64,000 nucleotides of DNA from NCBI GenBank assembly GCA_002422605.1, contig DISW01000025.1:372001-436000 (forward strand), written 5' to 3'. Positions 42,678-52,006 of this stretch are shown one piece after another. The notes under the pieces are model-generated. The model saw only the letters and a program-made list of their open reading frames with translations. It made no database searches and was not told the DNA's origin. The translations under genes and the position numbers were made by a program. This DNA comes from Bacteriovoracaceae bacterium UBA6200. Its GTDB lineage: Bacteria > Bdellovibrionota > Bacteriovoracia > Bacteriovoracales > Bacteriovoracaceae. How positions within the stretch are numbered: the stretch's first letter is position 1; every line of letters begins with the position of its first letter.

Positions 42678-44402
42678 ATGTTTACACTTAGACCTTATCA
42701 ACAACAAGCCATTGAAGCGACTTTAAAGCATTTTCGCCAGGAGAAAACTCCTGCCGTGATTGTTCTTCCCACAGGGGCCGGAAAGAGTTTAGTGATTGCT
42801 GAATTGGCCCGGATAGCGAAGGGGCGGGTCTTGGTTCTGGCCCATGTGAAAGAACTGGTTGAACAAAATCACAATAAGTTTATTTCTTTAAAAATGAATG
42901 CCGGAATTTATTCCGCAGGACTTAATCGTAAGGAAACGGAAGAAAAAGTAATCTTTGGCAGTATCCAGTCTATTGCTCGCGCACCGGAAGGGTTCTTCGA
43001 AAATTTCTCCTTACTCGTGATTGATGAATGTCATAGGGTTTCAATGGATGAAGAGGGCCAATACTCTCAGGTCATCAATGGACTTAAGAAACAAAATCCA
43101 GGAATATGCATTTTAGGTTTGACGGCGACTCCATACCGGTTAGGACTCGGGTGGGTTTATCAGTACCATGTTTCCAAAAAACTCCAGCGAACTAATGAGG
43201 AACGTTTTTTTAAGAAGTGTCTTTTCGAACTTTCTCTTCGTTTCATGATAAAAAATTCCTACCTCACTCCTCCGATAAAAATTGATGCTCCCGTCGCTTG
43301 TTATGACTTTTCCGGCTTAAAGAAGGATCAGGGGAGGTTCGCCTTATCTGATATCGAAGCCATCTTTAAGGACCAGAAAAGAATTACCCCCACCATCATT
43401 AAAAATATAATCGAGATATCAGAGGAACGAAGAGGGGTCATGATTTTCACCTCTTCAGTTAATCACGCTATTGAGATTATGAAAAGTTTACCTCCATTGG
43501 TGTCTGCTTTGATAACAGGGGAGACATCAACAAATGATCGGGATGAAATCATTGTTGCTTTTAAGGAAGAGCGGATTAAGTTCCTGGTCAATGTCTCTGT
43601 TCTGACAACGGGTTTTGATGCCCCTCATGTTGATGTTATCGCCATCTTAAGACCAACAGAATCCGTGGCCCTTTATCAGCAAATTGTAGGCCGTGGTCTC
43701 AGGCTTTCCCCTGGTAAAAAGGATTGTTTGATCCTTGATTACACCGGCCAGGGGCATGATCTTTTTTCACCAATTATTGAAGAAGACAAGGCCCATTCTG
43801 GATCAGTTCCGGTAGATGTTCTATGCCCACAATGTGGAGTTTCGAATGAATTTTGGGGCATTCTGGATGATGAAGGAATTCTTGTAGAGCATTTCGGAAG
43901 GAAATGCCAGGGGGCATGGAATGATCCTGTAACGAACGAAATGGAAAAATGTGGATACCGTTTTCGCTTTAAGCGGTGTGATCAGTGTAATGAAGAAAAT
44001 GATATAGCCGCCAGGTCTTGTATTTCATGTCAGCACGTACTGGTAGATAATGATAAAAGGCTCAAAGAGGCCATGTCACTTAAGGATGCCCATGTGATGA
44101 GAGTTGATAGTATGGAATTTAAGGCAGGAAGAGATAAGAGAGGCACAGAGCGTCTGGAAGTTTATTACTATGATGTTGATGCTGAATCATTAAAAGAATA
44201 TTTTTATTTGAACTCCAGGGAAGAATGCCAGGCTTTCTATTTTAATTTTATTCGTATGCACCAGAGACTACCTGGAGAGAAAATGGATGTTCGAAATCTA
44301 AAAGATGCGGTTGTCCTTTTTGGTAGGTTCCGGAGCCCAGACTTTGTGATTGCCCGAAAACAAAAGCACTATTGGAGCATTCGAGAAAAAGTTTTTTGCT
44401 AG
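42678..44402 (+). CDS. radD: SF2 DNA helicase RadD
   Basis: A 574-residue protein that aligns along its length with E. coli RadD (YejH). It shows FTLRPYQQQAIEATLKHFR, Walker A PTGAGKS (31-37), DECH (116-119), LGLTATPYRLGLGWVYQ, LTTGFDAPHVDVIAILRPTES and QIVGRGLRLSPGKKDCLILD. The C-terminal zinc region has CPQCGVSNEFWG and CDQCNEENDIAARSC. It ends SIREKVFC, like RadD's C-terminus. RadD assists RecA-dependent strand exchange and double-strand-break repair. Length is normal. Confidence 0.93.
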   Translation: MFTLRPYQQQAIEATLKHFRQEKTPAVIVLPTGAGKSLVIAELARIAKGRVLVLAHVKELVEQNHNKFISLKMNAGIYSAGLNRKETEEKVIFGSIQSIARAPEGFFENFSLLVIDECHRVSMDEEGQYSQVINGLKKQNPGICILGLTATPYRLGLGWVYQYHVSKKLQRTNEERFFKKCLFELSLRFMIKNSYLTPPIKIDAPVACYDFSGLKKDQGRFALSDIEAIFKDQKRITPTIIKNIIEISEERRGVMIFTSSVNHAIEIMKSLPPLVSALITGETSTNDRDEIIVAFKEERIKFLVNVSVLTTGFDAPHVDVIAILRPTESVALYQQIVGRGLRLSPGKKDCLILDYTGQGHDLFSPIIEEDKAHSGSVPVDVLCPQCGVSNEFWGILDDEGILVEHFGRKCQGAWNDPVTNEMEKCGYRFRFKRCDQCNEENDIAARSCISCQHVLVDNDKRLKEAMSLKDAHVMRVDSMEFKAGRDKRGTERLEVYYYDVDAESLKEYFYLNSREECQAFYFNFIRMHQRLPGEKMDVRNLKDAVVLFGRFRSPDFVIARKQKHYWSIREKVFC

Positions 44403-44481
44403 CCCTTTACATTACCAAACTTACTTAGATTTATACTAGCTGCTGTGAACTTTGCCAGTTCATTTATGGCCTGTTAATTTT

Positions 44482-44498
44482 TCCTCCATCAAGGAGGA
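44482..44498 (+). promoter_or_regulatory. Hairpin covering the ribosome site of the VOC gene
   Basis: A TCCTCC/GGAGGA 6-bp stem with loop ATCAA. The right arm is the Shine-Dalgarno sequence, five bases before ATG 44504. If it forms, it would hide the ribosome site. It may be a chance pairing. Confidence 0.45.
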
Positions 44499-44503
44499 TT
44501 CTA

Positions 44504-44962
44504 ATGGAAAAACAGATTAATGCCATACCTAAAGGCTTCCACTCACTAACTCCCTATCTGACTGTTAAAGATGCAGAAAAGGCGATTGAATTTTATAAAA
44601 AAGCTTTTGGGGCGACTGAAGTATATCGCATGGAAGCCAGTGGGAAAATTGGTTACTGTGAGCTTGCTGTTGGAGACTCTAAGTTCTTCTTATCAGATGA
44701 ATATCCGGAGATGGGCTCAAAGGCTCCGCAGGATAAGGATAATGGTTTTTCGCTGTTTCTTTATGTGACTAACGTAGATGAGACTTTTAAAAGGGCCTTA
44801 GAAGCAGGCGCTACTAAAGTTGAAGAAGTGAAAGATCAATTTTGGGGAGACCGTATGGGGACCTTACTTGATCCATTTGGACACAAATGGTCTTTAGGTA
44901 CACATGTGGAAGATGTCGATCCTGAAGAGATGGAAAAGAGAAGGAAAGAAAGGTTCTCTTAA
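44504..44962 (+). CDS. VOC/PhnB-like glyoxalase-fold protein
   Basis: A 152-residue VOC protein. LTPYLTVKDAEKAIEFYKKA begins the first half and FLYVTNVDETFKRALEAGAT the second. WGDRMGTLLDPFGHKWSLGTH is the PhnB/YdhR-like ending. The C-terminal tail EEMEKRRKERF is common in this branch. The exact reaction is unknown. It is the first of three plus-strand genes (VOC, OsmC, SRPBCC) with 80-110-base gaps, a mix often seen among stress or detoxification genes. Confidence 0.9.
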   Translation: MEKQINAIPKGFHSLTPYLTVKDAEKAIEFYKKAFGATEVYRMEASGKIGYCELAVGDSKFFLSDEYPEMGSKAPQDKDNGFSLFLYVTNVDETFKRALEAGATKVEEVKDQFWGDRMGTLLDPFGHKWSLGTHVEDVDPEEMEKRRKERFS

Positions 44963-45041
44963 TAATTCCTTAATCGAGCTCTCAAGCACGGACAAGAGGT
45001 GGCCTTGGCGTTACATTAGAGGCAATACAAAAGGAGTTTGT

Positions 45042-45623
45042 ATGAGCACTCAATTTGAATCGATGGGAAATCTCCCTGAACTAAATGGAATTGATATTGA
45101 TAAAGGTGTAGAGACCGTTAAGGCGATTAAAGAAGCCCCTGACCTAGCTACCTTTAAGTTTCGCTCAGAGAATGAGTGGCTTAGTGGCTTTCATAATAGA
45201 ACAGTGATTAAACCCTTTTATGGAGCTGGTAAAGATTACGCCGGCGGTGATCGCTACAGCCTGGAATCGGACGCCCCTTTAGTACTGTTAGGTACCGACC
45301 AGGCAGCAGATCCTGTAGAGTATATTCTTCATGCATTAACTGCTTGTATGACTAGTACTCTAGCATTTCATTGCGCTTTTAAAAGCATTGGTATCAGCAA
45401 AATGACCTCTTCACTGGAAGGGGATATTGACCTTCACGGATTTCTTGCTCTTAAAGATGTGAAGAAAGGTTTCACTGAAATACGCGCAACATTTGATATT
45501 GAAACTGAAGCCTCAGAAGAAACCTTGAGTGAGCTTTTGAAATTATCTCCTGTTTTCGAGATGGTTTCAGCAGGCGTTCCTATAAAAGTTACATTCAATC
45601 TGACTAAACCAATGCTCTCTTGA
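45042..45623 (+). CDS. OsmC-family protein lacking the second peroxidatic cysteine
   Basis: A 193-residue OsmC/Ohr-like protein starting at ATG 45042, with AAAAGGAG upstream. The first Cys motif is HALTACMTSTLAFHCAF (C102). In the second motif the usual Cys is replaced: LLKLSPVFEMV has S169-P170. Thiol-peroxidase activity as in OsmC/Ohr is therefore doubtful. C111 might substitute, or the protein has another role. An N-terminal extension of about 40 residues (GIDIDKGVETVKAIKEAPDL) is seen in some OsmC-like proteins. The ~135 upstream in-frame bases lack a ribosome site. Confidence 0.88.
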   Translation: MSTQFESMGNLPELNGIDIDKGVETVKAIKEAPDLATFKFRSENEWLSGFHNRTVIKPFYGAGKDYAGGDRYSLESDAPLVLLGTDQAADPVEYILHALTACMTSTLAFHCAFKSIGISKMTSSLEGDIDLHGFLALKDVKKGFTEIRATFDIETEASEETLSELLKLSPVFEMVSAGVPIKVTFNLTKPMLS

Positions 45624-45670
45624 TGCAGTAACTTCCGCACTCAATTAGTCTATTTAGGCCCATAGCTCAT

Positions 45671-45692
45671 GGCCTTTCCTTCGGGAGAGGCC
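45671..45692 (+). terminator. UUCG-capped hairpin
   Basis: A 9-bp stem (GGCCTTTCC / GGAGAGGCC, one G-T pair) with a TTCG tetraloop between the OsmC and SRPBCC genes, followed by TAGCTTGTTTA. The UUCG loop makes it very stable. The tail is only moderately T-rich. Confidence 0.65.
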
Positions 45693-45728
45693 TAGCTTGT
45701 TTATACAAGAAGAACAAAGGAGTTTTAA

Positions 45729-46217
45729 ATGAGTTTAGAAATACAGAGAACCAAATTCTTCCTGGTAGATCGAGAAACTCTTTTCAATTATTTTACTCAA
45801 CCGGAGCTTCTGGAAAAATGGGCTTCTCCGGATGAACGTATGTCAGTTCAAGTTCCTCTTTTTGAGGCCAGAACTGGCGGCAAGTACCGGTTTGAACATA
45901 AGGGCAGTGAAGGAAAGTATATTTGCACTGGCACTATTCTGGAGTTTATACCCAACGAAAAGATTGTTCAGTGTGATGAGCTTATTACTGGACCGAAAGG
46001 GGAAACACTTTTTAGGGAGCTGGAATGTCGTTTAGAACTCATTCCAAAGCTTGGGGGAACGGAATTGCGCTTTATTCAAAGTGGTTTTGAGAATGAGAAA
46101 GGGCGAGATGAGTGTGAAAAAGGATGGGAATATAGTCTGGATAAGCTCGCTATAATTGTTAATGGTGAAGAAAGACATCCAGATGATGTGAAAGCCGATC
46201 AAAGAACACAAGTTTAA
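45729..46217 (+). CDS. SRPBCC (AHSA1-like) domain protein
   Basis: A 162-residue START-fold protein. The opening strand RTKFFLVDRETLFNYFTQPELLEKWAS, then GGKYRFEHKG, GTILEFIPNEKIVQCDEL, TELRFIQSGF and the C-terminal helix CEKGWEYSLDKLAIIVNGEE are typical of the AHSA1/CalC group. It would bind a hydrophobic ligand; the ligand is unknown. AAAGGAG precedes the ATG. It closes the three-gene VOC-OsmC-SRPBCC group. Confidence 0.9.
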   Translation: MSLEIQRTKFFLVDRETLFNYFTQPELLEKWASPDERMSVQVPLFEARTGGKYRFEHKGSEGKYICTGTILEFIPNEKIVQCDELITGPKGETLFRELECRLELIPKLGGTELRFIQSGFENEKGRDECEKGWEYSLDKLAIIVNGEERHPDDVKADQRTQV

Positions 46218-46251
46218 CGAAGGTGTCATAGGGGTTAAGTTTATATATAAT

Positions 46252-46268
46252 TTCTCCTTTCAGGAGAA
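46252..46268 (+). promoter_or_regulatory. Hairpin covering the ribosome site of tldD
   Basis: A TTCTCC/GGAGAA 6-bp stem with loop TTTCA. The right arm contains the tldD Shine-Dalgarno sequence, three bases before ATG 46272. It has the same geometry (6-bp stem, 5-base loop) as the hairpin before the VOC gene at 44504. Confidence 0.45.
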
Positions 46269-46271
46269 TTT

Positions 46272-47651
46272 ATGCAACTACTACCCTCAAATGTCGCTCA
46301 AGACGTGATTGCTGCAGGCCTTGCTGCCGGAGCAGATTTTGTCGATATTTTTATTGAAAGAACACATAATGATGGACTCGTTTATAAAAATTCTAAAATA
46401 GAAGACTGCCAGTCAGGCACTCTCTTTGGAATAGGCATCCGTTTGATTCACGGTGAGCAGGCCCTCTATGGTTATACTAACTCAACTGATAGAGAGGAAC
46501 TTTTACGAATCACACGTCTTCTTGGCGCCAGAATTTCCGGTCCGGCCAAAAATCTCACGTTGAATTTTGAGAACTTAAAGTACCCGTCAATTCCAACCTT
46601 ACAAGACCGCGAAGTTAACACCCAAGAAAAACTCCAATTCTTAAATAAGATCAACCAGCGCTTAAGAAATGATCCGAAAGTTTCTCAAGTAATGCTGAAC
46701 TTCACTAAGAAGAAGCAATTAATTGAAGTCTATAACTCTGAGGGATTAAGAGCATCAGAAGAGCGTCCTTATATTCGTCTCTTCCATCAATTAGTCATGA
46801 AAGATGGAAATCTTCAGACAGAAGCATTTCATGGTCCCGGTGCGATAGGGGGCTGGGAATTTATAGAGAAGTTAAACGTCGAAGAAGTTTGCGAAGGCCT
46901 GTTAAAACAGGCGAATACTACTTTGTATGCTTCTCCTTGTCCTGCAGGCAAAATGCCTGTCGTTATTGATAATGGATTTGGCGGTGTAATTTTTCATGAA
47001 GCTTGCGGACACTTACTCGAGACCACTTCTGTTGAAAAAAAGGCGAGTGTCTTTTGGGATAAAATGGGCGAACAAATCGCTCACTCAGCAGTAACCGCAA
47101 TAGATGATGGAACAATTCCTGGCGCATGGGGATCTCTCTCAATTGATGATGAGGGAATGCCAACTCAGAAAACTACTTTAATAGAAAATGGAATTTTGAA
47201 GAATTTTATAGTTGATCGAATGGGCGAAATAAAAACAGGCCATAAACGAACTGGTTCAGGGCGAAGACAATCTTATAAATTCGCTCCAGCTTCACGAATG
47301 AGAAATACTTTTATCCAGAGTGGAAAGCATGAATTTGGAGAGTTAATAGATTCTGTGTCTTACGGGATTTATGCCAAAAAGATGGGAGGTGGTTCAGTCG
47401 ATCCATCAACCGGGCAGTTTAACTTTGCAGTTCAGGAGGCTTACTTAATTGAGAATGGAAAAATCACAAATCCACTTAAGGGTGCGACTTTAATTGGGAA
47501 AGGATCTGACATCCTCACTAAGATCTCCATGGTAGGAAAAGATTTATCCTTAATGGCAGGCATGTGTGGTTCTGTAAGTGGAAGTATTCCGACGACAGTA
47601 GGACAGCCTCCGCTCAAAGTGGATGAGATTCTCGTGGGAGGTGAGGCATGA
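46272..47651 (+). CDS. tldD: Metalloprotease TldD
   Basis: A 459-residue TldD, slightly short of E. coli TldD (481). The zinc motif HEACGH is at 242-247 in GGVIFHEACGHLLETTSV. GSGRRQSYKFAPASRMRNTFI and the late GMCGSVSGSIPTTVGQPPLKV are conserved. TldD and TldE form a heterodimeric protease that trims unfolded peptides and matures leader peptides of modified peptides such as microcin B17. No RiPP precursor is visible nearby. Its stop overlaps the tldE ATG as ATGA. Confidence 0.95.
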   Translation: MQLLPSNVAQDVIAAGLAAGADFVDIFIERTHNDGLVYKNSKIEDCQSGTLFGIGIRLIHGEQALYGYTNSTDREELLRITRLLGARISGPAKNLTLNFENLKYPSIPTLQDREVNTQEKLQFLNKINQRLRNDPKVSQVMLNFTKKKQLIEVYNSEGLRASEERPYIRLFHQLVMKDGNLQTEAFHGPGAIGGWEFIEKLNVEEVCEGLLKQANTTLYASPCPAGKMPVVIDNGFGGVIFHEACGHLLETTSVEKKASVFWDKMGEQIAHSAVTAIDDGTIPGAWGSLSIDDEGMPTQKTTLIENGILKNFIVDRMGEIKTGHKRTGSGRRQSYKFAPASRMRNTFIQSGKHEFGELIDSVSYGIYAKKMGGGSVDPSTGQFNFAVQEAYLIENGKITNPLKGATLIGKGSDILTKISMVGKDLSLMAGMCGSVSGSIPTTVGQPPLKVDEILVGGEA

Positions 47652-48961
47652 AAAAGATAATGGAAAAAGTGATGAGTCAAATCACTGATAATAAGGCCCA
47701 GGGCGACCTGATGTTTTCTAACTCAAGCACATTAAAAATGAGTTCTCAGAAAAATGAAATCGCCACTTATAATGTCACGAGCTCTCAGATTCTGGGAGTA
47801 AGAATTATAAAGAATGGTAAAGTAGGACTCTCTTACACAGAAGCTTTGGATGATGATTCACTTAACTTAGCGGTTAAGCAGGCCCTTCAGAATGCTGAAG
47901 TGACTGATCATAATCCCCATGAACAGATCATGGAGATTTCAGGCGAAATTAATGATGAGTTGATCGTTCCTGAAGATGAGGTTGATATTTCGGTTAAAAC
48001 CCGGAAAGCTTTAGAACTCGAATCAAAGATCAGATCATTAGATTCTCGAGTCTCTTCAGTTCCTTATAATGGTTATTCTGAGCAGGATTATTATTCATAT
48101 TATCTAAGTTCTAAGGGACGCTTTACGACCTATAAGGATAAGAGCTATTCGATAACGACCTCTGCCGTTATGGAAGATCAGGGAATAAAATCAAGTTTCT
48201 ATGACTATCATACGTCTCACACGTTTAAAGATCTGAAGTTTGATAAGGTTATTGAAACCTCTCTTTTCCATGCTAGAAATCTTCTTCAGGAGAAATCTCT
48301 CCCAACAGGGAAGTATAGTATCCGCTTCTCAGAAGATTCATTACAAAGCATTATTAATTGTTTTTCGAATTTCTATTCTGCTAAGGCATCTATGGATCAG
48401 ATGAATCCATGGGCATCGAAGCTGGGTGAAAATGTTATTTCCAAAGATCTGACAATTATAGATCATCCGTTATTTGAACGCTCATTCAGAACCAGTAAGT
48501 TTGACAGTGAAGGAGTGGAGCGCAAACCTCTGACACTTATTGATAATGGGGAACTAAAATCTTTTTACCATAATTCTGTAACGGCCAACTTCTTTAAAAC
48601 GAAGACGACTGGCCACGCCGCCCGAGGACCGAGTGCTCCGATGGGAGTATATGGAACAGACCTCCTCATTCAAGGAAAGAATGTTAAACCTCTTCCTGAA
48701 AAGTATCTGGAAGTGATTCAACTGGCAGGTCTTCACTCAGGCGCTAATCGGGTGACTGGAACCTTCTCACTGGCCGTTAAGGGATATCTTTGGGAGCGAG
48801 GAGAGAGAGTGGCGACGATTGGAAACGTGACAATCTCAGGAAACCTGATGGATTTTTTAAATAATGTTGAAGTCGTGGGAACAGAGCTACTCGCATCAAC
48901 AGACGAATCCTTCTTCAGCGTTCCACTGATCTTTCATGGAGTATCTGTCGCTGGACAATAG
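47648..48961 (+). CDS. pmbA: TldE/PmbA protease partner subunit
   Basis: A 437-residue PmbA/TldE with no HExxxH, as expected for the non-catalytic partner. Typical stretches are KNGKVGLSYTEALDDDSLNLAVKQAL, IDNGELKSFYHNSVTANFFKTKTTGHAARGP and GTFSLAVKGYLWERGERV. The start overlaps tldD as ATGA, so the two subunits are made in step. It is convergent with the TonB receptor gene, one base apart. Confidence 0.93.
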   Translation: MKKIMEKVMSQITDNKAQGDLMFSNSSTLKMSSQKNEIATYNVTSSQILGVRIIKNGKVGLSYTEALDDDSLNLAVKQALQNAEVTDHNPHEQIMEISGEINDELIVPEDEVDISVKTRKALELESKIRSLDSRVSSVPYNGYSEQDYYSYYLSSKGRFTTYKDKSYSITTSAVMEDQGIKSSFYDYHTSHTFKDLKFDKVIETSLFHARNLLQEKSLPTGKYSIRFSEDSLQSIINCFSNFYSAKASMDQMNPWASKLGENVISKDLTIIDHPLFERSFRTSKFDSEGVERKPLTLIDNGELKSFYHNSVTANFFKTKTTGHAARGPSAPMGVYGTDLLIQGKNVKPLPEKYLEVIQLAGLHSGANRVTGTFSLAVKGYLWERGERVATIGNVTISGNLMDFLNNVEVVGTELLASTDESFFSVPLIFHGVSVAGQ

Positions 48962-48962
48962 T

Positions 48963-51008
48963 TTAAAAATCTAAACTTACCATCGTATTAATAGAGCGTC
49001 CCATACCTGGCACCGGAGTATGGGACCTCGCCCCAGCATTCACGATATCAATCCCACCCAGAGGCAGCCCATAGTTCTTATCCAGAAGATTAAGAACTGC
49101 AAGCTCCACTTTTAACTGCTTGGTAAATTGATAGTTCGTTGCAAGATCAATGAGAGCGTATCCCGCTGTTTCAGGTTCCATACGAATTTTGCTCACCTGA
49201 TCTTTCTTTTGAACTAAATGAACGGTCACTTGATTGGACCATTTATCTAATTCATGGACGAGTTGGAGTTTTCCATTAAGGGGCATGAGGTGATAGAGGT
49301 CACTTTTACCGTCGTGGCGATAGCCGCGAGTGTAATTAGCAACGGCATTTAGTTTTAAAGTAGATGACACATTTATTGAGCCAGATAAATCAGTCCCCAT
49401 GATAACAGCATCATGGTTGGCAAAACGAAGATAATTCACCCCGTCCGCAGTCGCCAGCACATCAGCGTCGATGTAGTTTTCTACATAAGTGTAATAGGGA
49501 GTAAGAGTTACATTCCATGAATCACTTTTTTTGAGGATCAAAGAAGCGCTTCCTGTATGGGCGACTTCTGGTTTTAAATTGATATTTCCTACGTAGCCAT
49601 TTCCATCCCCGAACCAGTTAATCATTCTCATGTCCATTCGGAGGGGACCGCTCGATGCTGGATCTGTGACTGAACCTGCCCAGGCATAGCGTTCATAAAG
49701 ATTAGGCGAGCGGCTTTTACGGGCATAGCCAAACTCAATTTCAGACATGGGACCAGTGACATAGCGGCCAGACAAGGTCGCATCAAGGTTTTTATCTCTT
49801 TTGCTACGGTCGTTAGAATTGAACTCTGCTGCATCTGCAGGAAGATTTGAGGCATTATTATATCCCTCGACCTTACCAGTATTCATTCTTACATGGTCTA
49901 TACGTACTCCCATTAGAGTACTAAATTGATTGCTCCATGTAGAATTCATTTCTGTGAAAAGTCCCCAGCGGTCTCTCGCTCCACGATGAATGCTCTTAAA
50001 ATTTCCTGGACCCATGCCGCTTACAGTTGTGGTGACAGGAGGCCACCAGTCATCAAGGCGGAACTGATTGTATTCTCCGCCGATCTTTAAAGAGTGTTTT
50101 GAAGAGAGTGAGTGAGTCGTTTTTAAATTATAACCAAATTCATTCGAATGAGTTTGCATAGGCATTTTTCCCGGTCGTTCGGGACGGAGTTTATCCATGA
50201 AATGCTCTGTAACTTGGTGAGAAACATTTGTTTCAACTAAGGTTGAACCGAATTCTCCCACATAACTGAGATTTGCAGCATCAGCTTTATTGTTCGTCAT
50301 ATCCATATATTGGTTAACAAAACCCTGATAAGGAACGATCGCTCGAGAGAGCTTCAAAGCAACAATTCCTTCGCCAATCTTGCCTGCGAATTTTGCACTT
50401 TGATTATTTTGATTATAAGAGGTGGCCTTAAGGCGTTCTCTATTACCATCTTCATAACCTCGGGCCTTCTCATCTAGTCCTGAGTATTGAAAGTGAAGAT
50501 TCTTTGAGGCAACAGTGGCTTCAATTGTAGCACCTACATTATCATTGTTACTTCGGTGATAAGTGGTCGTTCTTAGTTTTCGATACAACTCATCCTTTTC
50601 AGAAAAAATCGGAGACTTACTTTTTACTAATATTGATCCACCTAAACTATCTCCGCCATAACTAACAGGTGTAATACCCGCCATTGTTTCAATGAATTCA
50701 ATCTTGTTGGGATCAATGTAAGAGAGGGCAGGGTTCATGTGGTTGGAGCAGGCAGAAGTTATCTGAACATCATCAATTCTAATATTAATCCGATCATTGG
50801 AGAGACCGTGAATGGTTGGCTGAGAAGAAAGACCGCCGCCTGTTCTAATGGAAAGGCCTGGTTTCATTTCTAGCAAGGAAGCTGTATCTTGGCTGAATCT
50901 TGCTGAAGAATAATCCTCATCCGGACGAACCACTTCCACTGGAATAAGCTCAACTTCAGACGCCAAAACAGGGAAAACGACTAAAAACGAAAGGATGGCT
51001 CTCATCAT
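48963..51008 (-). CDS. TonB-dependent receptor, OprC/NosA-like (putative copper)
   Basis: A 681-residue outer-membrane receptor with signal peptide MMRAILSFLVVFPVLASEV, an N-terminal plug and a ~22-strand barrel ending in an aromatic (MVSLDF). The plug has IRTGGGLSSQPTIHGLSNDRIN and GGDSLGGSILVKSK. ITSACSNHMNPALSYIDP contains CxxxM (C87, M91), which resembles the copper-binding loop of OprC/NosA. Met-rich loops (RMDMRMINWFGD, YMDMTNN) add to that idea. It probably imports copper or a metal complex. ExbB/ExbD/TonB are not in this window. Confidence 0.85.
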   Translation of the reverse strand: MMRAILSFLVVFPVLASEVELIPVEVVRPDEDYSSARFSQDTASLLEMKPGLSIRTGGGLSSQPTIHGLSNDRINIRIDDVQITSACSNHMNPALSYIDPNKIEFIETMAGITPVSYGGDSLGGSILVKSKSPIFSEKDELYRKLRTTTYHRSNNDNVGATIEATVASKNLHFQYSGLDEKARGYEDGNRERLKATSYNQNNQSAKFAGKIGEGIVALKLSRAIVPYQGFVNQYMDMTNNKADAANLSYVGEFGSTLVETNVSHQVTEHFMDKLRPERPGKMPMQTHSNEFGYNLKTTHSLSSKHSLKIGGEYNQFRLDDWWPPVTTTVSGMGPGNFKSIHRGARDRWGLFTEMNSTWSNQFSTLMGVRIDHVRMNTGKVEGYNNASNLPADAAEFNSNDRSKRDKNLDATLSGRYVTGPMSEIEFGYARKSRSPNLYERYAWAGSVTDPASSGPLRMDMRMINWFGDGNGYVGNINLKPEVAHTGSASLILKKSDSWNVTLTPYYTYVENYIDADVLATADGVNYLRFANHDAVIMGTDLSGSINVSSTLKLNAVANYTRGYRHDGKSDLYHLMPLNGKLQLVHELDKWSNQVTVHLVQKKDQVSKIRMEPETAGYALIDLATNYQFTKQLKVELAVLNLLDKNYGLPLGGIDIVNAGARSHTPVPGMGRSINTMVSLDF

Positions 51009-51076
51009 GGTATTTATCTCTTGGTCAGTTAATTACTTCCAAAAATATAATGATTAATAACTCTTGTAAATTGAAG

Positions 51077-52006
51077 TTACGAGGATTTAGGGACTTTAAT
51101 TCTTACAGATAAAACCACTCCTGTAAGAAGAAGGCCCATTGCTGCCATTTCTGTGAGAAAAAGCTGTCTTCCCTCATATACAGAGTTAATGATGATGGCA
51201 AAACAGGTTTCACTTACAACAATTTGTCCCAATAGTTGGGGAGACAGCATCGTTCCTGCGATGTTCCAGCAGACAGTTGCAAGCCACGACGAGCCAATAC
51301 CAATAGCGATGGAGCTTGCTAGAAAAATCCCTATTTCTGCTGGATTTGCCTCTAGAAGGTAAAATGTTTTTGCCTCATAAGTACTTTCAATAATGAGAAA
51401 CAGAATGACTGTTGGCAGGGCCAAAAAGCCCAGGACAGAAGCCCAGTCTTTATTTTTCACTTCGGGATGACGAAGGAGAAACTTTTTATTTTTTAGAGCA
51501 TAATAGGTCCATGAGGCAAGAGAAGCGAACGCGAGAATGGATCCTAATATTTTATCTTGAGTTGTTCTAATTTCCGATTCGGAGCTTTCTGACAAAAGTA
51601 TGACCATTCCTGAGATGATGCAAAAGAGAGAAGGCCAGTAGGTCTTCAAGCTTTTATTCAGATCTCCTGAGAAGAGAATCATCGTTACCGGAACCATACC
51701 CATGGTAAATGAAGTAAATGGTACGCCAATAAACTTTACCGCACCTATTAACAAGAAATAATAACCGGAAAATCCCGAGATGGTGATTATCAATGCTTCT
51801 CTTAGATACATAGGGTTTTTAATTAGGAAGTAGTAAACTCTCTTTAAAGAAAAAAAGAAAAGTGAAATAATAAAAAAGAAGACGTATCTTCCGAGAAGTA
51901 TTTCAGTAGAAGAAAACTGTTGAGTTATCTTGGGGGCAAGAAAAGTAAAAGACCATAAAAAGCCAGCACTAATTCCGAAAAGAAATCCAACAGAAGTTTT
52001 GCTCAT
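51077..52006 (-). CDS. EamA/DMT-family transporter
   Basis: A 309-residue protein with ten predicted helices in two EamA repeats. GFLFGISAGFLWSFTFLAPK opens helix 1, and ASSIAIGIGSSWLATVCWNIAG and MAAMGLLLTGVVLSVRI lie in the second repeat. The family exports amino acids, metabolites or drugs. Its start overlaps the rlmG stop as ATGA, so it is co-translated with an rRNA methyltransferase. That pairing gives no clue to the substrate. Confidence 0.85.
   Translation of the reverse strand: MSKTSVGFLFGISAGFLWSFTFLAPKITQQFSSTEILLGRYVFFFIISLFFFSLKRVYYFLIKNPMYLREALIITISGFSGYYFLLIGAVKFIGVPFTSFTMGMVPVTMILFSGDLNKSLKTYWPSLFCIISGMVILLSESSESEIRTTQDKILGSILAFASLASWTYYALKNKKFLLRHPEVKNKDWASVLGFLALPTVILFLIIESTYEAKTFYLLEANPAEIGIFLASSIAIGIGSSWLATVCWNIAGTMLSPQLLGQIVVSETCFAIIINSVYEGRQLFLTEMAAMGLLLTGVVLSVRIKVPKSS

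Noticed and set aside
46272..48961. RiPP/microcin cluster around TldD/TldE
   Set aside because: No precursor peptide, cyclodehydratase or dedicated exporter is adjacent; TldD/E are widespread housekeeping proteases.
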